DNA of 64,000 nucleotides from an uncultured Methanoregula sp. (GTDB lineage Archaea; Halobacteriota; Methanomicrobia; Methanomicrobiales; Methanospirillaceae). The notes beneath the pieces are model-generated. The model was not told the DNA's origin. It did no database searches and was given only the letters and a program-made list of their open reading frames with translations. A program made the translations under genes and the position numbers. The stretch covers positions 1 through 64,000 of the forward strand of contig NZ_OY763919.1 in the NCBI RefSeq assembly GCF_963667735.1, written 5' to 3'. Shown piece by piece: positions 10,207 to 18,849 of this stretch. The first letter of the stretch is position 1, and every line of letters begins with the position of its first letter.

Positions 10207-10746
10207 ATGCATATCCATATCTTTTGGGATGCAGAATCCCCCGCGGGCCTCCAGATGCCGGTTGCCCGCAAGATCTCTTCCGTCCTGGGCGTCCCGTCAT
10301 CGGTCTCGGAGAATCATGTCCGGATGATGGGGTATGTGGTTGCCCGGAGGCAGATCGATGCCCCGGCGCTCCTTGACAGTGTCCAGACCTACAAACACCG
10401 GCACGGGATAGCGGATCCGGTCCTCCTCGTGGTCAACCATGACCTCTTCCGGAACGGGAACAGTTTTGTTTTCGGCCTTGCGCGCCAGTCGGTCGGCGCT
10501 GCCGTGGTCTCGGGTGCCCGGCTCTGCAATGAATATTACGGCCGTCCCCCGGATGACGATGACCTGATCGACCGGCTGACCAAGGAAGGGGCGCATGAAG
10601 TCGGGCATCTTCTCGGGCTCGATCACTGCGAGAACACGGAATGCATCATGTTCAAGCCGGACACGCTTGACGAGCTGGACCGGAAGAGAAAGATGCTCTG
10701 CCCGGCCTGTTCTGCCCGGCTGGCTGCACACCGGGAAGGAGAATAA
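10207..10746 (+). CDS. amzA: Archaemetzincin, zinc metallopeptidase
   Basis: A 179-residue archaemetzincin, a metzincin-clan peptidase predicted to be cytoplasmic. The active site is visible as HEVGHLLGLDHC (HExxHxxGxxH plus Cys), followed by a second metal site built from CENTECIM and the CPAC pair near the C-terminus. These match the family's four-cysteine structural zinc site. Physiological substrates are unknown. It is transcribed alone. Confidence 0.93.
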   Translation: MHIHIFWDAESPAGLQMPVARKISSVLGVPSSVSENHVRMMGYVVARRQIDAPALLDSVQTYKHRHGIADPVLLVVNHDLFRNGNSFVFGLARQSVGAAVVSGARLCNEYYGRPPDDDDLIDRLTKEGAHEVGHLLGLDHCENTECIMFKPDTLDELDRKRKMLCPACSARLAAHREGE

Positions 10747-10930
10747 GACCGGGAGTATCCGGCCCAATCCCCCCGGGCAACCGGGTTTCCGGTCGTAATC
10801 CAGATATCGGATCTTTTTTTATCCGTCAGAAGGGGATCGCCGCGTATTGCAGAACCACAGCGGGTCCGGCCTGGCCGGGGATCTCACAGGCCGGTTGAAA
10901 AACCTGCATCAGACAGAACAATCTCCCCCG

Positions 10931-11494
10931 CTATACGGAGGGACGGATCTCGATCTCTATTTTGCTGATCTGCTGGTAGGTCTTCTTGAGCCGGAGGATG
11001 GGCCAGAGCTGATAGAGCAGCACGGTCACGGGTTCCCACATGGCAGCCCAGCCGATGATGAGCAGGGCATCGGCAAACAACTGGGCGACAAGATCGCTGC
11101 TGTACGTGAAGATCAAAAGCCGGGCAAAGAGGGCAATGGCAAGGAATCCGAGGCCGATCAAAAGAGCGCTCCTGCCGAACCGGAACCGTGACCGGAACTG
11201 GAGATCGGCATCGAGCATCTTGTACCGGAAATGGTTGTGGATGGCAGGTCCGATCTGCCGGGCATCGTCATTTCCCGCGAGCTCCGGTGGCAGAAGAATG
11301 ATGATCCGGAACCGGGTTTTCGCCGGAAAATCCTCAATAACATTTACGATATACTGCTCGGCCGCGCTGTCAAGTTCCTTTTCCCGGAAAGGTGCCGGAT
11401 CGAACGAGTTGAAGAGCTGGATGATCGATGAGAGCTTGATCTCGATAAGGATGGTGCCGTTCTCTTTTTTGTAGAGAGACTCGATCTCTTCCAT
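10931..11494 (-). CDS. Predicted membrane protein of unknown function
   Basis: A 187-residue protein that I cannot assign to a family. The N-terminal half is soluble with alternating beta/alpha character (ILIEIKLSSIIQLFNSFDP and FRIIILLPPELAG); two hydrophobic helices follow (about residues 109-130 and 138-160), with a basic IRLKK-type tail ending in IEIEIRPSV. It lies upstream of a HEAT-repeat and an RDD gene but is transcribed toward the amzA end. The 184 bp between it and amzA show no gene. Confidence 0.7.
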   Translation of the reverse strand: MEEIESLYKKENGTILIEIKLSSIIQLFNSFDPAPFREKELDSAAEQYIVNVIEDFPAKTRFRIIILLPPELAGNDDARQIGPAIHNHFRYKMLDADLQFRSRFRFGRSALLIGLGFLAIALFARLLIFTYSSDLVAQLFADALLIIGWAAMWEPVTVLLYQLWPILRLKKTYQQISKIEIEIRPSV

Positions 11495-11580
11495 GCCGGT
11501 TCTCCTGTATTATCCTTAAGTACGGGGTTTGATATCTTTCCTTTGATGCGGTCCGGCGATTCGCAGGTTCCGCTTCCGGA

Positions 11581-11943
11581 TCAGGGACCGGGGGATAACC
11601 CGGCCTGCTGGATCGATTCAAGGGCTTCCCGGATTATCTCCTGCGCATCCTCGTTCTCCATGCGGTAAAGCCGCCGGAGGGGTGCGACTGCGCCGGGGTC
11701 GCCGATCCGCCCGAGCGCCCAGGCTGCCTTGAGCCGGACCCGGGCATCATCGTCCCAGAGAGTATCGATGAGCGGGGATACGGCCTCGGGACTCCCGATT
11801 CTTCCCAGGGTTTCAGCCGCTTTCCACCGGGTCTGTTCATCGTCATCGGACAGGAGCCCGACAAAATGGGCTATGCGCCCGGATTCGGAATTCACACCGG
11901 GCCCGTCATCAGCATTTTCAGGATCTTCCCCCGGCATCTCCAT
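11581..11943 (-). CDS. HEAT-repeat protein
   Basis: A 120-residue protein made of two to three PBS-lyase-type HEAT repeats (WKAAETLGRIGSPEAVSPLIDTL, then LKAAWALGRIGDPGAVAPL), with an acidic N-terminal tail. Such repeats form a protein-binding solenoid; there is no catalytic domain. It sits between two membrane-protein genes on the same strand and may be cotranscribed with them. Its partner is unknown. Confidence 0.82.
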   Translation of the reverse strand: MEMPGEDPENADDGPGVNSESGRIAHFVGLLSDDDEQTRWKAAETLGRIGSPEAVSPLIDTLWDDDARVRLKAAWALGRIGDPGAVAPLRRLYRMENEDAQEIIREALESIQQAGLSPGP

Positions 11944-11996
11944 AGTGTACCGGGCGATCTCCCGTTAAAAAAAAGTATCTGAAGAGGATGAAAAAA

Positions 11997-12521
11997 TTAT
12001 TCCCGGTCCTTGACGTACAGGATACCCGCCGGTTCCTTGTAGTCGGTCTTGATGACGATAGTGTTGGATATCCGGTTGCAGACCCGGAGTTTGGTTTCGG
12101 GCATGGCAAACCACCCGATCAGGCAGTCGAGGATGAGGATGGGAACAAATGTTTTCCCGAAACTTTCGATAGCTGCCTTCCAGTAATTGATCTTTGTCCC
12201 TTCCCGGTTGACCACTTTCAAGTTCATCACCATCTTGCCGATCGACTGGCCCCGAAACCCTTCCATGATCGTCCAGTACAGGAAGAAGAAGAGGGTCAGA
12301 AAACCGACCGCGAACGGATCCCAGTGGGGAACATCCCAGTAGAAGGGAAGGACCCAGACGGGTTCGAGAATCCCGTGAACGATATTTAGGAAAAGGGTGA
12401 CAAGGATGATATCGATAAGCCATGCCCAGAATCGTGAACTCCATTTTGCCAGGTAAAGGGTCTTCTCCGGGGGGGCCGGGCTGACACAGACCGGCTCGGT
12501 TATCTGCGGTTCATCTGCCAT
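11997..12521 (-). CDS. RDD family membrane protein
   Basis: A 174-residue RDD-domain protein. The signature is visible as the first transmembrane helix with Arg and Asp (WSSRFWAWLIDIILVTLFL), a second helix, and the GQSIGKMVMNLKV block that follows the last helix. RDD proteins are thought to be small transporters or membrane adaptors. The open frame runs far upstream to 13700, but that extension is antisense to another gene. ATG 12521 (MADEPQ) gives a normal RDD protein. Confidence 0.87.
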   Translation of the reverse strand: MADEPQITEPVCVSPAPPEKTLYLAKWSSRFWAWLIDIILVTLFLNIVHGILEPVWVLPFYWDVPHWDPFAVGFLTLFFFLYWTIMEGFRGQSIGKMVMNLKVVNREGTKINYWKAAIESFGKTFVPILILDCLIGWFAMPETKLRVCNRISNTIVIKTDYKEPAGILYVKDRE

Positions 12522-12683
12522 AAGTGTAAGCTGTATATGCCGCAGAAGGGAATGAAGGTTACGAACCCAGTTGCAAGGCCCGCTCCCTTTCGGACTCCTG
12601 CCGGATCCGCTGCAGCCTGACAAACTTATTTGGCCCACAAAGAGCAATGTAAGAAAAACGATGCAGAGTCCAAGGAGATTCCC

Positions 12684-13928
12684 ATGACAGATGCAGTGAT
12701 AACCGAGCATACAGGCACGAGGCATGGAAGCATTGTCCGGTATTACCAGTACGGGAACGGCGGCATCCGCGTACTGGATGACAAGAAAACGCTCCGGCGC
12801 CTGTACTTCTTCGATCATGCCTCCAATATGATGACCGAGAACGATCCTGTCCGGAAGGATAAGATCCTGAGGCGTTTTGTCTTCGACCCGTACGGGATGC
12901 TGGAAGAGACGTTCTCGTTCGGCGAACGGCCCCGCACATTCCGGTACGAGCAGGGGGCGTCCCGGATCGCAGTCCGGGAAGGCGGCGATTACGGCGCAGT
13001 CGGGAAGACGTTCACGTTCGAGGAGAGCGGTGTGTCGGAGACCGGCTGGGGACGGAACGGGGAGATCGAGCGGGTCTTTATTTTCGAGCCCGGGAATGAT
13101 ACCATTGTCGAGCGGGCCGGGGGATGGTTCGGGGATATCGATCGGACCATCGTGTTTGAAGGGATCGGTGCATCGGTCTTCCGGGATCCGGAATCCTTTC
13201 TCCAGTTCCTGATGTTCACCGAGTGGCATCCCCAGGAGGTTGCCGATACGATCGAGCGGGCCGCAGCAGAGATCCGGCGCGGCGGCAATGTCGTGCCCCC
13301 GGTTCCCAGGAGCCGGTATGCCTATACCGGGGAACGACGGGCCGATTCGGATCCGGGAATGGCCGGGGGGAGGACGCCTGCCTCGCGCATGCCGGTGCAG
13401 GAGACCCGGCAGCCGGCCCGGAGCTCCCGGGGCGGGAATGCGGATTCCGGTATCGATTTCATTCCCGATGCGGATACACCGGCCCAGGCCGCCCCCCGGG
13501 GTCAGCCGTCCCGGCGGAGCGAGAGCATCCCGGTCAGTGAAAGCCGACAGCAGCGCGAGCGCGATGTCCAGGACCGGTACACGAATGTGAGGAGCGACGA
13601 GATCGCGCTCCAGGAGCGGTTCGAGCGGGCACGCGGCGAGCGGGGCGAGTTGTCGATGGGCAAGAGTGTGGAGATCCCGATCGCAGACCGGTTCGAGCAT
13701 GCCAGGTCTGGCCGCGAACCCCTGTCCAAGGGAAGGAGCGTCGAGATTCCCCTGGAGGAACGGTTCGGCAGCTCACGGGAAGACAAAGAACCACTCTCCC
13801 GGGGGAAGAGTGTCGATATTCCGCTCGAGGAGCGGTTCGAGAACGCCCGCAGCGACCGGAAGAAGCTCTCGCAGGGAAGGAGCGCGGAGATCCCGTACGA
13901 TGAGAGACGGGGCGGGAGAGAGCGCTGA
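12684..13928 (+). CDS. Repeat protein: beta-rich N-terminal repeats and C-terminal 24-residue tandem repeats
   Basis: A 414-residue protein that I do not recognise. ATG 12684 is chosen because GGAG lies six bases upstream. The first half contains short aromatic/charged strands that look like degenerate YD-type repeats (RRLYFFD, RRFVFDPYG, KTFTFEESG, RVFIFEPG, RTIVFEG). A low-complexity Arg/Pro linker follows. The C-terminus has four tandem copies of a roughly 24-residue unit of the form RFxxARxxRxxLSxGKSVEIPLEE. No signal peptide or membrane segment is evident. It is divergently transcribed from the RDD gene with a 162-bp spacer. Confidence 0.72.
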   Translation: MTDAVITEHTGTRHGSIVRYYQYGNGGIRVLDDKKTLRRLYFFDHASNMMTENDPVRKDKILRRFVFDPYGMLEETFSFGERPRTFRYEQGASRIAVREGGDYGAVGKTFTFEESGVSETGWGRNGEIERVFIFEPGNDTIVERAGGWFGDIDRTIVFEGIGASVFRDPESFLQFLMFTEWHPQEVADTIERAAAEIRRGGNVVPPVPRSRYAYTGERRADSDPGMAGGRTPASRMPVQETRQPARSSRGGNADSGIDFIPDADTPAQAAPRGQPSRRSESIPVSESRQQRERDVQDRYTNVRSDEIALQERFERARGERGELSMGKSVEIPIADRFEHARSGREPLSKGRSVEIPLEERFGSSREDKEPLSRGKSVDIPLEERFENARSDRKKLSQGRSAEIPYDERRGGRER

Positions 13929-13959
13929 TCCTTCCTGTCCGGGAAAATAAAAACTTTTT

Positions 13960-14143
13960 TCAATCGCACCGGAGTTTTCCGGCGTTTGCGATATCGTCGG
14001 GATCGTGCTCTTCGATAAAGATGGTAACGAGACCGGGATTTACTCCGACCGTGGCAACAAGTGTGTCGGTAAATTCCTGTACTATCCTTGTGTTTCTATT
14101 CCGTTGACAGGCCTTTTCGTATCTTCAGGATAATGACCGGCAT
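13960..14143 (-). pseudogene. Broken 4-oxalocrotonate tautomerase-like gene
   Basis: On the minus strand an ATG at 14143, with a good ribosome-binding site (GGGAGG) upstream, encodes MPVIILKIRKGLSTE with the catalytic Pro after the initiator Met, then hits TAG where the family has Gln. A few bases later a one-base shift is needed to continue as RIVQEFTDTLVATVGVNPGLVTIF...EEHDPDDIANAG, the rest of a tautomerase. The two separate lesions (nonsense and frameshift) argue for decay, not a single read error. It lies 37 bp after the TetR gene on the same strand. Confidence 0.75.
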
Positions 14144-14180
14144 CCGATAACCTCCCGGTACTATTTCTCCGGGATCACGG

Positions 14181-14936
14181 TCATTTGTTCCGGTTATGTT
14201 CAGCAGTTTTTTTCTTTTTTAAAGATTCGATCGTCACCGGCTCCATAGAGAAGAAGGGCGACGCAAACGGGTTCACTCCCCCGTCATACCGGAAGATCTG
14301 TGGTTTCTCTCCGGTCGAGATCGCCGGCGTAATGAACCGGAAAAATTCATAGCAGTACTGCTCGTAGCTGAATCCTTCCGCCTCGATCACCTGTTTCCAC
14401 TTCTCTTCCATGGACAGGATGCCCATGAAGGAGATCATCAGGTACATCGAGACAAGCCACGGGTCGAGATCGGCCCGGATCGTGCCGTCATCGATACCTT
14501 CCCGGACCGCATCCCGCAGGATCAGCCGGCAGGTGCCGTACCCTTTGCCGATCTCAGCGGTACACGGGTTCTCTTTGGAAAACCGTTCGGTCCCGTAAAA
14601 TTTGATCAGCCGCAGGTAATCAGGGTGTTCCTGGGAAAACCGGTAATAGGCTTTGCCCAGCAGGGCTACCTTGACAATACCCGAAACCTGCTCTTTCATA
14701 CATTCCCGGTATTTTTCCTCCAGGATCCGGATGCCCCGGAGCACGACCGCAGCGAAGAGCGCCTCCTTGTTCTCAAAATAGAGATAGAGGGTTGCCTTGT
14801 TCAGCTCGACCTCATGGGCGATCCCATCCATGGAGACGTCATCGTATCCCCGGGAGAAGAAGAGGCGCTCGGCGGTATCGAGGATCTCTTTCTTCCGCTG
14901 CTCCTTCTCCCGCATCTTTCTTTCAGATATGCCCAT
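14181..14936 (-). CDS. TetR-family transcriptional regulator
   Basis: A 251-residue TetR regulator. The N-terminal helix-turn-helix is clear (ILDTAERLFFSRGYDDVSMDGIAHEVELNKATLYLYFENKEAL, split here as the standard TetR block at residues about 18-60), followed by a helical ligand/dimer domain. The 30 or so C-terminal residues are basic and unusual for the family (LKKKKTAEHNRNK). It is 120 bp downstream of an EFR1 flavodoxin-ferredoxin gene on the same strand and upstream of a broken tautomerase, so it may regulate that unit. The ligand is unknown. Confidence 0.9.
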   Translation of the reverse strand: MGISERKMREKEQRKKEILDTAERLFFSRGYDDVSMDGIAHEVELNKATLYLYFENKEALFAAVVLRGIRILEEKYRECMKEQVSGIVKVALLGKAYYRFSQEHPDYLRLIKFYGTERFSKENPCTAEIGKGYGTCRLILRDAVREGIDDGTIRADLDPWLVSMYLMISFMGILSMEEKWKQVIEAEGFSYEQYCYEFFRFITPAISTGEKPQIFRYDGGVNPFASPFFSMEPVTIESLKKKKTAEHNRNK

Positions 14937-15056
14937 TCATTCCCCCGGCCTGCAACCTTTGGTTGTACACTAACCGGGAGTTGCAGGGATTAAAGGATTT
15001 GGCCTGCACAGCCCGGTCTTCTCTCATAGAGTTCCGCATCTTTGCCGGTGACAATA

Positions 15057-15881
15057 TTATAAAAAGAATTCCGGATCCTTCCGCTCGTTATGCAATGTGT
15101 AAAGACGCAGCGACGCGTCCCTGACCAGGCCGGGTTTTATCGATCTCGCATGACGGGGACAGTTTTTGATACAGGCGCAGCACGTGATGCATTGTTCCGT
15201 ATCGATTGCTCTGCTGTTCTCCGGATCGATGGCCCCGACCGGGCATCCCCCTGAACAGATCCCGCACCCGGTACACGCATCGCTGACTGCAATGAAATCA
15301 ACATTCCAGAATGCCGTACCTCTCCGGTAAGGATGACACGGCTCCTGCCGGTAGGGATGGCAGCCGGGGATTTTTACTTCAGGAATCCGGTCAGCGGATG
15401 CAACCAGCCGAAGGTTTTCTGCAATTTTCTGCCCGAACAATGCTGCAGATTCCAGGTCACCGGCATCCGGACGGCCCGTGGCTGTCGGTGTTTCGGCAGT
15501 GGAGAAGGAGTGCTCCCCGATGAATACTGCGCCGGCGACCGGCCTGCACCCGCACCGGATCAGGATATCCTTGAGTTCGAGCAGGGCGTCTTCGTACGCG
15601 CGATTGCCATAGACGGCAACGCAGACCGCGGGCGTATTCTCTGCCTGTATCGTATGCAGCCATTCGCCTGCAAGGGCCGGCACTCTTCCCATATATACAG
15701 GTACGCCGACAATGAGCAGGTCGTGTTCCGATGTCCGCAGCCTCTGCTCTCTCGCACCCGGCCGGGTGATATCCAGCACTTCCACATTGTCAGGATTCAT
15801 TCCGCGTGCAATGCTCTGCACGGCCGCTTTCGTTGTTCCCGTTGGGGAGAAATAAACGATTTTTAATGATTGTATTTTCAT
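15057..15881 (-). CDS. EFR1-type flavodoxin/ferredoxin fusion protein
   Basis: A 274-residue redox protein with an N-terminal flavodoxin domain (IVYFSPTGTTK phosphate loop near residue 9, VPVYMGRVPAL near 60) that should bind FMN, and a C-terminal 2[4Fe-4S] ferredoxin (CTGCGICSGGCP and CITCCACIKNCP). It can be expected to shuttle electrons between an iron-sulfur donor and a flavin acceptor in the cytoplasm. It is related to the two EFR1 genes at 54.9-56.5 kb but sits in a different context with TetR. A tandem palindromic operator lies 106 to 152 bp upstream. Confidence 0.88.
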   Translation of the reverse strand: MKIQSLKIVYFSPTGTTKAAVQSIARGMNPDNVEVLDITRPGAREQRLRTSEHDLLIVGVPVYMGRVPALAGEWLHTIQAENTPAVCVAVYGNRAYEDALLELKDILIRCGCRPVAGAVFIGEHSFSTAETPTATGRPDAGDLESAALFGQKIAENLRLVASADRIPEVKIPGCHPYRQEPCHPYRRGTAFWNVDFIAVSDACTGCGICSGGCPVGAIDPENSRAIDTEQCITCCACIKNCPRHARSIKPGLVRDASLRLYTLHNERKDPEFFL

Positions 15882-15986
15882 CAGATTCCTTCCCTGAAGC
15901 TGTAGGTATTCTCCCGAGATTATCCTGATTCGATTCGCTTTTGTTGATATCAGGAATGATCCGGTTATCTATCGGACTTACACTAC

Positions 15987-16033
15987 AATTATAACTTTTA
16001 GTTAAATTATAACTATTGGTTATTTTATAACAG
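15987..16033. promoter_or_regulatory. Tandem operator upstream of the EFR1 gene
   Basis: AATTATAACT occurs at 15987-15996 and 16005-16014, 18 bp apart. Each copy opens a palindrome of the form TAACT-N3-RGTTA (15992-16004 and 16010-16022), and a further TTATAAC follows at 16026-16032. The arrangement looks like two or three adjacent dimer sites for a TetR- or MarR-like repressor; the TetR gene downstream of the EFR1 gene is the nearest candidate. The very high A+T also makes it a plausible promoter region. Confidence 0.5.
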
Positions 16034-16148
16034 GAAATATCAATTATTGGCCGGATGCGATCGGGCGGGGCCAAACTTGTGGAGGGAGTCCGTTGTCAGT
16101 TGAGGGTATCCGATGGGCATCCGTCCGATTGCCCCACATCCCAGCTTC

Positions 16149-16581
16149 ACCGGCTCCCGGATCTCCTCGTTTTCCGGCACCGGAATGACCCCATTTATTT
16201 TCGGGCCATAGCGGCCGCCGGGGGGATCGGACTGCGGGACAGGCTGCCGGAGGGTCCGTTTTTTGCGCATTTTCTCTCGCTTCTAAATTGCACGGTTTTT
16301 TCTCGCTTAAATTAGGTATTTTCAGGAAATACCGATTTAAACAAATAATCTTTCCGGGAGTTGACACCATTTCCACTGCCGAATTTTTCCGGATTTTGGC
16401 CCGGAAATTTCTCCGACGTGGGAGGGAGGGCAGGGGACTTACCGTCTTCCCCATCCGGGAATATGTAAAAAGAGGGTCGTGCCAGGGATGGGGGGGCCGG
16501 GCTCATGTGTGGGCAGACGGACCCGGGGCCGGGTTGGTACCGGGGACGTCGTCAATTGCTGGTCCTGAGGGCACGGATAAG
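16149..16581. repeat. Dispersed intergenic repeat, full copy A
   Basis: One of three long copies of a non-coding repeat (others at 34194-34612 and 36148-36597). Shared blocks in order: CACCGGCTCCCGGATCTCC, TTTATTTTCGGGCCATAGCG, GGACTGCGGGACAGGCTGCC, CTAAATTGCACGGTTTTTTC, CACCATTTCCACTGCCGAAT, CTCCGACGTGGGAGGG, GCAGGGGACTTA, GGGAATATGTAAA, then a terminal module ending near GAGGGCACGGATAA. Similarity to copy B also extends upstream to about 16062. Short ORFs within it differ in frame and end between copies, so it is treated as non-coding. Confidence 0.85.
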
Positions 16582-16725
16582 CGCCGGGACCGGCCCCGAC
16601 TATGACTATCCCCGGAAAAATTCGCATAATTTTATAATCATCTGTTTGTTTATACCTTAATGATCAAAATGAAGTCTGAATGATCGGGGTGGAAATTACA
16701 TCGAAAGACAGGAGAGGAAATTTCT

Positions 16726-17364
16726 GTGACAATAGATAAAAAATCCCTTGCTCTTGTTGCCATGTCGGCAATATTTTTTTCGATTTTTGGCATGTTCCTG
16801 TTACTGGCAATCTCGGGAATTTCCGGATGGGGATACGATTATCCTTTTTTTGGATCCAACTATATCATTCCAAGCTTTGGAATTTTCGGCTTGGTCTCTT
16901 TTTGCGGATGCATATTCTTTCTCATCGTTACCAGAAAAAATTCCCGGCTCTGGTATTTTGGAATCCCGCTCGGTATTACTCTTGCAGTGATACTCATCCC
17001 AACAGGTATCTCCCACAACCTGAGTCTCGGGCTTGTTGCAATCTTTCTGCTTGGACCCTGCAGTGCTCTTTTCTTCTATTCAGAAAAAAGGATGAATAAT
17101 GGAAGCATGGGTCTCGTGATCATTGCAATCATTGTCAGCATCCTGTCCGCAGCTTTCCTCTATAGCATGATCTTCCCGATTCAATATGCCCCCGGTGGCA
17201 AAACCGGAGTCGGCCCGGATGCAACTGAACTCTATTTCTGGGTCTACTACATGCTTGGGTTACCTGTAATCGGGGCGTTGTTCCTTGCCCATGCGTTTGG
17301 AGTACATCATCGGAATTCAAAATCCGGGAACCTGCCTGCCCAAAAACCTGCGGAAACTCCTTGA
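16726..17364 (+). CDS. Predicted multi-pass membrane protein
   Basis: A 212-residue hydrophobic protein with about six transmembrane helices separated by short loops and a polar C-terminal tail. I do not recognise the family. It starts at GTG 16726, supported by GAGAGG eight bases upstream. Upstream, TTATAATC and TTTATACC at 16631-16655 form likely promoter elements directly after repeat copy A. It is transcribed away from the EFR1 gene. No charged or catalytic motif hints at a substrate. Confidence 0.75.
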   Translation: MTIDKKSLALVAMSAIFFSIFGMFLLLAISGISGWGYDYPFFGSNYIIPSFGIFGLVSFCGCIFFLIVTRKNSRLWYFGIPLGITLAVILIPTGISHNLSLGLVAIFLLGPCSALFFYSEKRMNNGSMGLVIIAIIVSILSAAFLYSMIFPIQYAPGGKTGVGPDATELYFWVYYMLGLPVIGALFLAHAFGVHHRNSKSGNLPAQKPAETP

Positions 17365-17738
17365 ACAAGGAGAAAACTTCCGTTCGCGAGTCAATTGTGG
17401 TGCGGACACGGGATCTGATTGATGCTGAGACCGTTGTGCTTATCCGGAACCAGTACCGCAGCGTCCCGGATGAATGCGAGTGTGGCACAATTTCCCCGCA
17501 GGAAAGATCCCGGGGGATCGGTGATTACCACAGCTACCCGGGAAAAAACCCCTGCATGGCGGTGCGACCGCTGGCCGGGTCCGGATCAATCGGAGTTTTG
17601 ATCCTGATAGGCAAGAACTTCAATCTCCTGGACATGGAGGAGCAAAGAGACATAGCGGGAATGCATGCGGCGGGGAGGGGCGCGGCAATTACGGGGGGCC
17701 AGGATAAAACCGCTGTAGCGCAGGTTACTCCCCGCTGA
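17361..17738 (+). CDS. Uncertain ORF, possibly a degenerate GAF-like fragment
   Basis: A 125-residue frame that starts at TTG 17361 (overlapping the previous stop) or at a later GTG, and overlaps the end of the convergent ProC-like gene by 14 bp. The middle (IGVLILIGKNFNLLDMEEQRDIAGM) resembles the last strand and helix of a GAF domain, but the rest is irregular and rich in Gly and Arg. There is no clear ribosome-binding site. It may be a remnant or not a gene at all. Confidence 0.3.
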   Translation: MNKEKTSVRESIVVRTRDLIDAETVVLIRNQYRSVPDECECGTISPQERSRGIGDYHSYPGKNPCMAVRPLAGSGSIGVLILIGKNFNLLDMEEQRDIAGMHAAGRGAAITGGQDKTAVAQVTPR

Positions 17739-18531
17739 TCTCCCTGCTCCGGGTAATTCCCGCCCGGAGCGCAACGGAGAGCGAATTTCCCGACCTTATG
17801 CTCAGGACGATGGCGCTCGTCACCCCGCCCGGGGTACACATCTTTGCGATATAAATTTCTTCGTCAGAACGGGAAGCAAAATCCGGAACAACCTCTTTTG
17901 CCCATGCATACATTCCGGCGAGCAGGGGAAATTCGTGTCCGGCTTTAAAAATCCCGTCATCCGGTTCGCGGCCGGTTGCCCGGTAGGCAAGGATAGCTGC
18001 CGGCAGGCAGACCCCGGCAGTGAAGACGTGCATCGACTCCTCTTCCGGCAACACCCGGACATCCAGGCCCATTCCGGAGAGGAGGCCTGCAAGCTTCGTA
18101 TGCCCCGGGCAGATTGCAGCAATTCCTTTGTTGTGCCGGATCGTATCGGGACCGCTCGGCATCATCCGGATCACCTCAATTCCCAGACTCTTCTCAAACG
18201 ATGCACGGGGAATTCCTGCTACGCAGGAAATCACGAGTCCATCGCGGGGAAACGGGAGTCCTTCCAGTGTCGCAACCGACTGCGGCCTGACCGTGATGAA
18301 AATCACGGAGGAACGCCCGCAGATCTCACGGTTTCCGGAGAGATTATTCTCAAGACCAGCATCAATGATCGCCGCACGGGTGGCAGGACTCCCCGCATGG
18401 GAGATCAACAGGTTCTCCCGTGGAAAGCCATGGCTGATGAGGGCGTCGGCAAGGCTCATGCCGAGATGTCCCGCCCCGATAATACCGATAGTCTCGCGGG
18501 AAAACCCGGGGTGATCAGCGTGACCGTTCAT
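17725..18531 (-). CDS. Pyrroline-5-carboxylate reductase-like protein
   Basis: A 268-residue NAD(P)-dependent reductase of the ProC family. The Rossmann loop is IGIIGAGHLGMSLADAL at residues about 15-31; the central block VIRMMPSGPD and the C-terminal CTPGGVTSAIV match the ProC signature region where proline enzymes have SPGGT. The best guess is proline biosynthesis or a related imine reduction. Several positions are divergent, so a different substrate is possible. It is transcribed alone toward 17.7 kb. Confidence 0.82.
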   Translation of the reverse strand: MNGHADHPGFSRETIGIIGAGHLGMSLADALISHGFPRENLLISHAGSPATRAAIIDAGLENNLSGNREICGRSSVIFITVRPQSVATLEGLPFPRDGLVISCVAGIPRASFEKSLGIEVIRMMPSGPDTIRHNKGIAAICPGHTKLAGLLSGMGLDVRVLPEEESMHVFTAGVCLPAAILAYRATGREPDDGIFKAGHEFPLLAGMYAWAKEVVPDFASRSDEEIYIAKMCTPGGVTSAIVLSIRSGNSLSVALRAGITRSREISGE

Positions 18532-18596
18532 TTCTCAACGATCCGGTGGGATGCGTGGAGACGTGAACATTTGGGCGTACTCCACGTCCGTCAACT

Positions 18597-18690
18597 GCGT
18601 GCGGTATGGCCGGGGCGGGCCCGGGGGTTGGCGGACCTGGCGGAGGGAAGGATAGGAGGCCGTCATCAATTGCCGGAACCGAGGGAATAG
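18597..18690. repeat. Degenerate 3' module of the dispersed repeat
   Basis: This stretch, in the spacer between the ProC-like gene and the HxlR gene (318 bp without a gene), contains GGCCGGGGCGGGCCC, then CGTCATCAATTGCCGGAACCGAGGG, which aligns with CGTCGTCAATTGCTGGTCCTGAGGG at the end of repeat copy A. It is the most diverged member found. The rest of the spacer holds the HxlR promoter and no other recognisable element. Confidence 0.45.
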
Positions 18691-18849
18691 AGGTGTGGCG
18701 GCAAAAAAGAGGCCCGGCACCCGGTCCTGCTCTGTTTAACAGAACTACCCTGGGAATTGCTTCCGGTACCTTGTTATCTTTCCGGTAAAAACCCATGCCG
18801 GGAAAAACAAAACGCAACCGTTAATGTATCGGCGCCCGGAATCCGGTAT

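Noticed and set aside
12522..13700. Long minus-strand frame continuing upstream of the RDD protein
   Set aside because: It is antisense to the repeat protein at 12684-13928, has Pro/Gly/Arg-rich low-quality sequence, and the RDD domain starts cleanly at ATG 12521.
16044..16454. Minus-strand frames inside the dispersed repeats (also 34121-34605, 35799-36631)
   Set aside because: Similar residues appear in several copies only because the DNA is repeated; frames, starts and ends differ and no domain is present.
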